Below, piece by piece: positions 43,783-45,838 of a DNA stretch of 45,838 nucleotides. Numbering within the stretch: position 1 is the stretch's first letter; the number at the start of each line of letters is the position of its first letter. The notes under the pieces were generated by a model that searched no databases, was not told where the DNA came from, and saw only the letters and a list, made by a program, of their open reading frames with translations. The position numbers and the translations under genes were made by a program. Source of the DNA: Comamonadaceae bacterium (GTDB lineage Bacteria > Pseudomonadota > Gammaproteobacteria > Burkholderiales > Burkholderiaceae_C); NCBI GenBank assembly GCA_947456305.1, contig CANGPN010000019.1, forward strand, positions 1 through 45,838. The letters run 5' to 3'.

Positions 43783-44748
43783 TTACTTGGATGGCCGTTT
43801 TTTAGGGGGTAAATTTTGAATGTAATTAGCTTCAGAAATTAATGTGAAATTAGGTTGTGGTTCCAATTTAGTCATTATTTCTTGGAGTAAATCTTCTGCA
43901 TTTTTCTTGCATTCGACAGCTGTTCTTGCATAGAGTTTAAGTCTGCCCGTTTTGAGCTTGTTGTTTTCTTTATAAAACACTGGAATATGGTACCAAATAG
44001 CTAAGGTAGGCCTTGGATTTGTTGAACCAAAAAACTTTCCATCACCCTTACCCTCAGCGGCGATAGAAACATATGAATAGCCGTATTTGCTGTATTTTCT
44101 TTCAGCAAATTCATTCATGTTTTTGATTTGCCATTCGCTGGGGAATGGTTGCGGAAGCCAACTGACTATCTCTCGAGATGTGACCAAATCGCCATCATCC
44201 TCTTGAATCCACAAACCAAAAACCAAACCGCCGTTGGGAACATTGAACGCAAAGGCCGGCTTGCCGTAAGAGTCTTCTTCTGATTTGAGGATATCTATAG
44301 CAACGTTGGTACTGGATCGGTCAGAATTTAAAAAAGACGGCATACCAAATTCGAAGATGCCAACACTGTAATAATTTTTCCCCTCTTTGGAGGGTGTGCT
44401 GTTTTCAAATGAACAGTTAAAGTCCTTTTTTTCAGGCTCTTGTTTTGGTAGTTCTGCCAGCGCGGTTGTTTCAATGTCTTCAGAGGATGTATTCAAACAA
44501 GATTCAAATATTTTGATTTGTTTCTTGAGTTCAACCACACAAGATGAATAGCTAGCTTTAGGTTTTTCGTTGTTTAGATCTATGCTTGAATTGAATTTGG
44601 TAGAATTGTTATTATTATTCTTAGTTTTATTGTTTTGGGCATATAAATTCGTAGCAATAAATGTTAGAAATAATAACGCGGCTAAAACATTTTTTTTATT
44701 TTTCAATTTAAACGCCCTTGCAAAATATGAATGACTGATCATACACAA
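43783..44748 (-). CDS. Secreted protein of unknown function, AT-rich gene
   Basis: The 321-residue product has a signal peptide (NVLAALLFLTFIATNLYA, cleavage before QN), then an Asn/Lys/Ser-rich disordered stretch and a globular domain (about residues 120-300) with YYSVGIFEFGMPSFLNSDRS, AFNVPNGGLVFGLWIQEDDG and PTLAIWYHIPVFYKENN. Several cysteines (CVVEL, ESCLN, FNCSF, VECKK) could form disulfides. The gene is much richer in A/T than the flagellar and rec genes. A shorter start a few codons in, nearer the signal peptide, is possible. No family recognised. Confidence 0.55.
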   Translation of the reverse strand: MCMISHSYFARAFKLKNKKNVLAALLFLTFIATNLYAQNNKTKNNNNNSTKFNSSIDLNNEKPKASYSSCVVELKKQIKIFESCLNTSSEDIETTALAELPKQEPEKKDFNCSFENSTPSKEGKNYYSVGIFEFGMPSFLNSDRSSTNVAIDILKSEEDSYGKPAFAFNVPNGGLVFGLWIQEDDGDLVTSREIVSWLPQPFPSEWQIKNMNEFAERKYSKYGYSYVSIAAEGKGDGKFFGSTNPRPTLAIWYHIPVFYKENNKLKTGRLKLYARTAVECKKNAEDLLQEIMTKLEPQPNFTLISEANYIQNLPPKKRPSK

Positions 44749-44883
44749 CTTTACTTTAGGGACGTTTCATTGGGGGTTTGAAAGTAAATGTCAAAGAAGC
44801 ATTATTCCCTTAGGCTGGTGTTTGCAAAACCAGTTGCAGTCCAAAAGTAATGATTTAATTAAATTAAATTAATCTAAATTAAT

Positions 44884-44914
44884 AATAATAAAATATAAAT
44901 AATATTTTATTATT
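44884..44914. repeat. Perfect 13-bp A/T-only inverted repeat
   Basis: AATAATAAAATAT (44884-44896), a 5-base loop, and its exact reverse complement ATATTTTATTATT (44902-44914). It lies in the middle of a divergent intergenic region with no gene end nearby, so a terminator is less likely than a binding site or a chance product of base composition. Confidence 0.5.
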
Positions 44915-45013
44915 CGATATTTATTCAATGTAATTTAATAATACTAGCCGAAATAACTTTTGGATTAATAAAATAAACAAGCGCTATTAATTGATGTATC
45001 TGAACAACATACC

Positions 45014-45042
45014 GTGAAATGGCTGCAAACACACGCTAAGAT
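45014..45042 (+). promoter_or_regulatory. Possible promoter of the 45098 gene
   Basis: GTGAAA (45014-45019) and TAAGAT (45037-45042) with a 17-bp spacer lie about 55 bp before the ATG. The match to sigma-70 boxes is moderate. Confidence 0.35.
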
Positions 45043-45097
45043 TAATTCTGTTTAATTTTCTAAACAAAGTTACTTTGACAACTAAAGGAATTCACAA

Positions 45098-45433
45098 ATG
45101 AAAAAATTCGCTGCACTTCTTTTAACTGCTGCTGCTTTCAATTTTGCTTCTGCGCAAGATTTGACTCAGTCCCAATTGGATACCATCAAGGATTGCGACA
45201 ACGTAAAGTTTGACTGCGATGCCCGTGCCAAAGAAACAGGACCGGAAGCAATTTTTTATTCACGTTCTAATGCTCCCAGAAGTCAGTGGCCTAACCGCAT
45301 TATTTACAAAGTTATGAGCCGTCCTGAATATGTTTATATCACCGAAGAGTCCGCTCCAATCGTAAGACCAGTCATGAAGGTTGTTAAGCCAAGAGCTAAT
45401 GACGCAGCAAATTGGGAATACATTCTCAAGTAA
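45098..45433 (+). CDS. Small secreted protein of unknown function
   Basis: The 111-residue protein has a clear signal peptide (KKFAALLLTAAAFNFASA, cleavage before QD). The mature ~90 residues have two close cysteines (DCDNVKFDCDARAK) and an aromatic, basic C-terminal half (IIYKVMSRPEYVYITEE; ANWEYILK). AAAGGA lies before the ATG. A 10-base stem-loop follows the stop. No family recognised. Confidence 0.6.
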   Translation: MKKFAALLLTAAAFNFASAQDLTQSQLDTIKDCDNVKFDCDARAKETGPEAIFYSRSNAPRSQWPNRIIYKVMSRPEYVYITEESAPIVRPVMKVVKPRANDAANWEYILK

Positions 45434-45450
45434 TTCGACCAATTACCAAC

Positions 45451-45481
45451 GGGACTTGGTTTGCATGACTTACCAAGTCTC
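45451..45481 (+). terminator. Probable terminator after the 45098 gene
   Basis: GACTTGGT and ACCAAGTC form a perfect 8-bp stem, extendable by one G-U and one G-C pair, 18 bp after the stop. A short T-rich stretch (CGTTTATT) follows. Confidence 0.55.
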
Positions 45482-45638
45482 GTTTATTAATTTATTGTGT
45501 ATTGATTTGCCGTCTTCACGTTTATGCACGTGAGATTATTTATAGTTCAGATAGTCTCCTTATTACATCTAGTATTCCTCCTAATAGCCGAAGATAACTA
45601 GTCTGCAAGTTGATATTGCTTTGGTATGTAGACTTTGT

Positions 45639-45666
45639 AATTCACCCCTTCTTGAGTTGGTGAATT
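45639..45666. repeat. 8-bp inverted repeat just upstream of ssrA
   Basis: AATTCACC (45639-45646) and GGTGAATT (45659-45666) are perfect reverse complements with a 12-base loop. The right arm overlaps the proposed ssrA -35 box. Confidence 0.5.
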
Positions 45667-45686
45667 CATAGCATGAGGCGTAGAAT
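45657..45686 (+). promoter_or_regulatory. Probable ssrA promoter
   Basis: TTGGTG (45657-45662), 18-bp spacer and TAGAAT (45681-45686), with the mature tmRNA 5' end 11 bases downstream. The -10 is good and the -35 fair. Confidence 0.5.
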
Positions 45687-45696
45687 GGAGCTTCTT

Positions 45697-45838
45697 GGGG
45701 CTGCATTGGTTTCGACATGGGTTCGGACGCGGCGCAGGGCATGTCGAGGTTCTGTCACCTCGTAAATCCGCAGAAAAAAACTAACTGCAAACGACGAACG
45801 TTTCGCACTCGCGGCTTAAACCCGCGAGCCTTGCAACA
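45697..45838 (+). ncRNA. ssrA: tmRNA (5' part; runs off the window end)
   Basis: tmRNA rescues stalled ribosomes and tags the nascent chain for proteolysis. The 5' end GGGGCTGCATTGGTTTCGAC is the conserved tRNA-like 5' arm. The resume codon and tag frame are at 45787-45819: GCA AAC GAC GAA CGT TTC and onward, giving ANDERFALAA and TAA. This tag is of betaproteobacterial type. A hairpin after the tag (CTCGCGG / CCCGCGAG) is visible. The 3' pseudoknots and the tRNA-like 3' end lie beyond the window. Confidence 0.95.

Larger units (their letters stand above)
44749..45097. other. Very AT-rich intergenic region between divergent genes
   Basis: This 349-bp gap holds almost only A and T from about 44851 to 44970, including a TTAAATTAAATTAAT run and a 13-bp all-A/T inverted repeat (44884-44914). 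No open frame of note was seen. It separates two divergent genes for secreted proteins, so it must hold both promoters, and it is the kind of sequence bound by nucleoid silencers such as H-NS or MvaT-like proteins. Confidence 0.5.

Noticed and set aside
44749-45097. Replication origin or attachment site in the AT-rich gap
   Set aside because: No DnaA-box cluster, no iterons and no direct repeat of ssrA sequence were seen.

Overview
The window is a 45.8 kb chromosomal segment of a motile betaproteobacterium, most likely order Burkholderiales. The evidence is the fliE-F-G-H-I-J gene order, a recC-recB-recD operon without ptrA, fkpB-ispH, and an ssrA gene whose tag reading frame encodes ANDERFALAA. 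I cannot name the genus from sequence alone. Most of the window is moderately GC-rich; the last ~3 kb (about 42.5-45.7 kb) is clearly AT-rich.

Region 1 (1-14989) is a remodelled flagellar cluster: end of fliE, fliF, fliG, fliH, an unusual small membrane gene, fliI and fliJ. Two reverse-strand genes follow (a methyltransferase-like protein and a small secreted protein), then fliO-fliP-fliQ-fliR-flhB. Three uncharacterised genes come after flhB: a SPOR-domain membrane protein, an acidic soluble protein and a membrane coiled-coil protein. fliK, fliL, fliM and fliN are not where they usually lie between fliJ and fliO. The most striking feature is the small gene at 4634-5278. It looks like a free-standing copy of the FliF second membrane helix plus its cytoplasmic FliG-binding tail, next to a full-length fliF that is itself enlarged by an Ala/Glu-rich insert. 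fliH is also about twice its usual length. The FlhB cleavage loop reads NPQH instead of NPTH.

Region 2 (15058-18181, reverse strand) is a probable operon: a ParA/MinD-type ATPase, a coiled-coil partner candidate and a membrane-anchored glutamate-synthase-like FMN/FeS protein. A promoter and a spaced 10-bp inverted repeat lie in front of it. Region 3 (18404-30174) holds hslR (Hsp15), a large YbbP-type permease with no ATPase next to it, and recCBD. Region 4 (30209-35967) holds a second small secreted protein of the surface-adhesin-E-like family, a 3'-truncated DUF442 phosphatase-like gene beside a possible REP-like remnant, an Smr-domain gene and radC (reverse strand), fkpB, ispH, serS, a lipoprotein and tRNA-Ser(CGA).

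Region 5 (35977-42524) is accessory metabolism: a TetR regulator with a DHA2-type drug exporter, then a reverse-strand catabolic operon (flavin-reductase-like, GntR/FadR regulator, carboxymuconolactone-decarboxylase-like, 3-hydroxyisobutyrate-dehydrogenase-like, small GatC/AtzG-like protein, amidase). Its promoter carries a FadR-type palindrome between the -35 and -10 boxes. Region 6 (42581-45696) is an AT-rich stretch with three orphan genes for membrane or secreted proteins. The window ends inside ssrA (tmRNA).

The best candidate for an undescribed system is the FliF-tail paralogue together with the enlarged FliF and FliH, which suggests a lineage-specific change to the MS-ring/C-ring junction. 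A second candidate is the set of orphan genes around the flagellar cluster (SPOR protein, coiled coils, ParA-like ATPase), which could form a positioning or scaffolding module.
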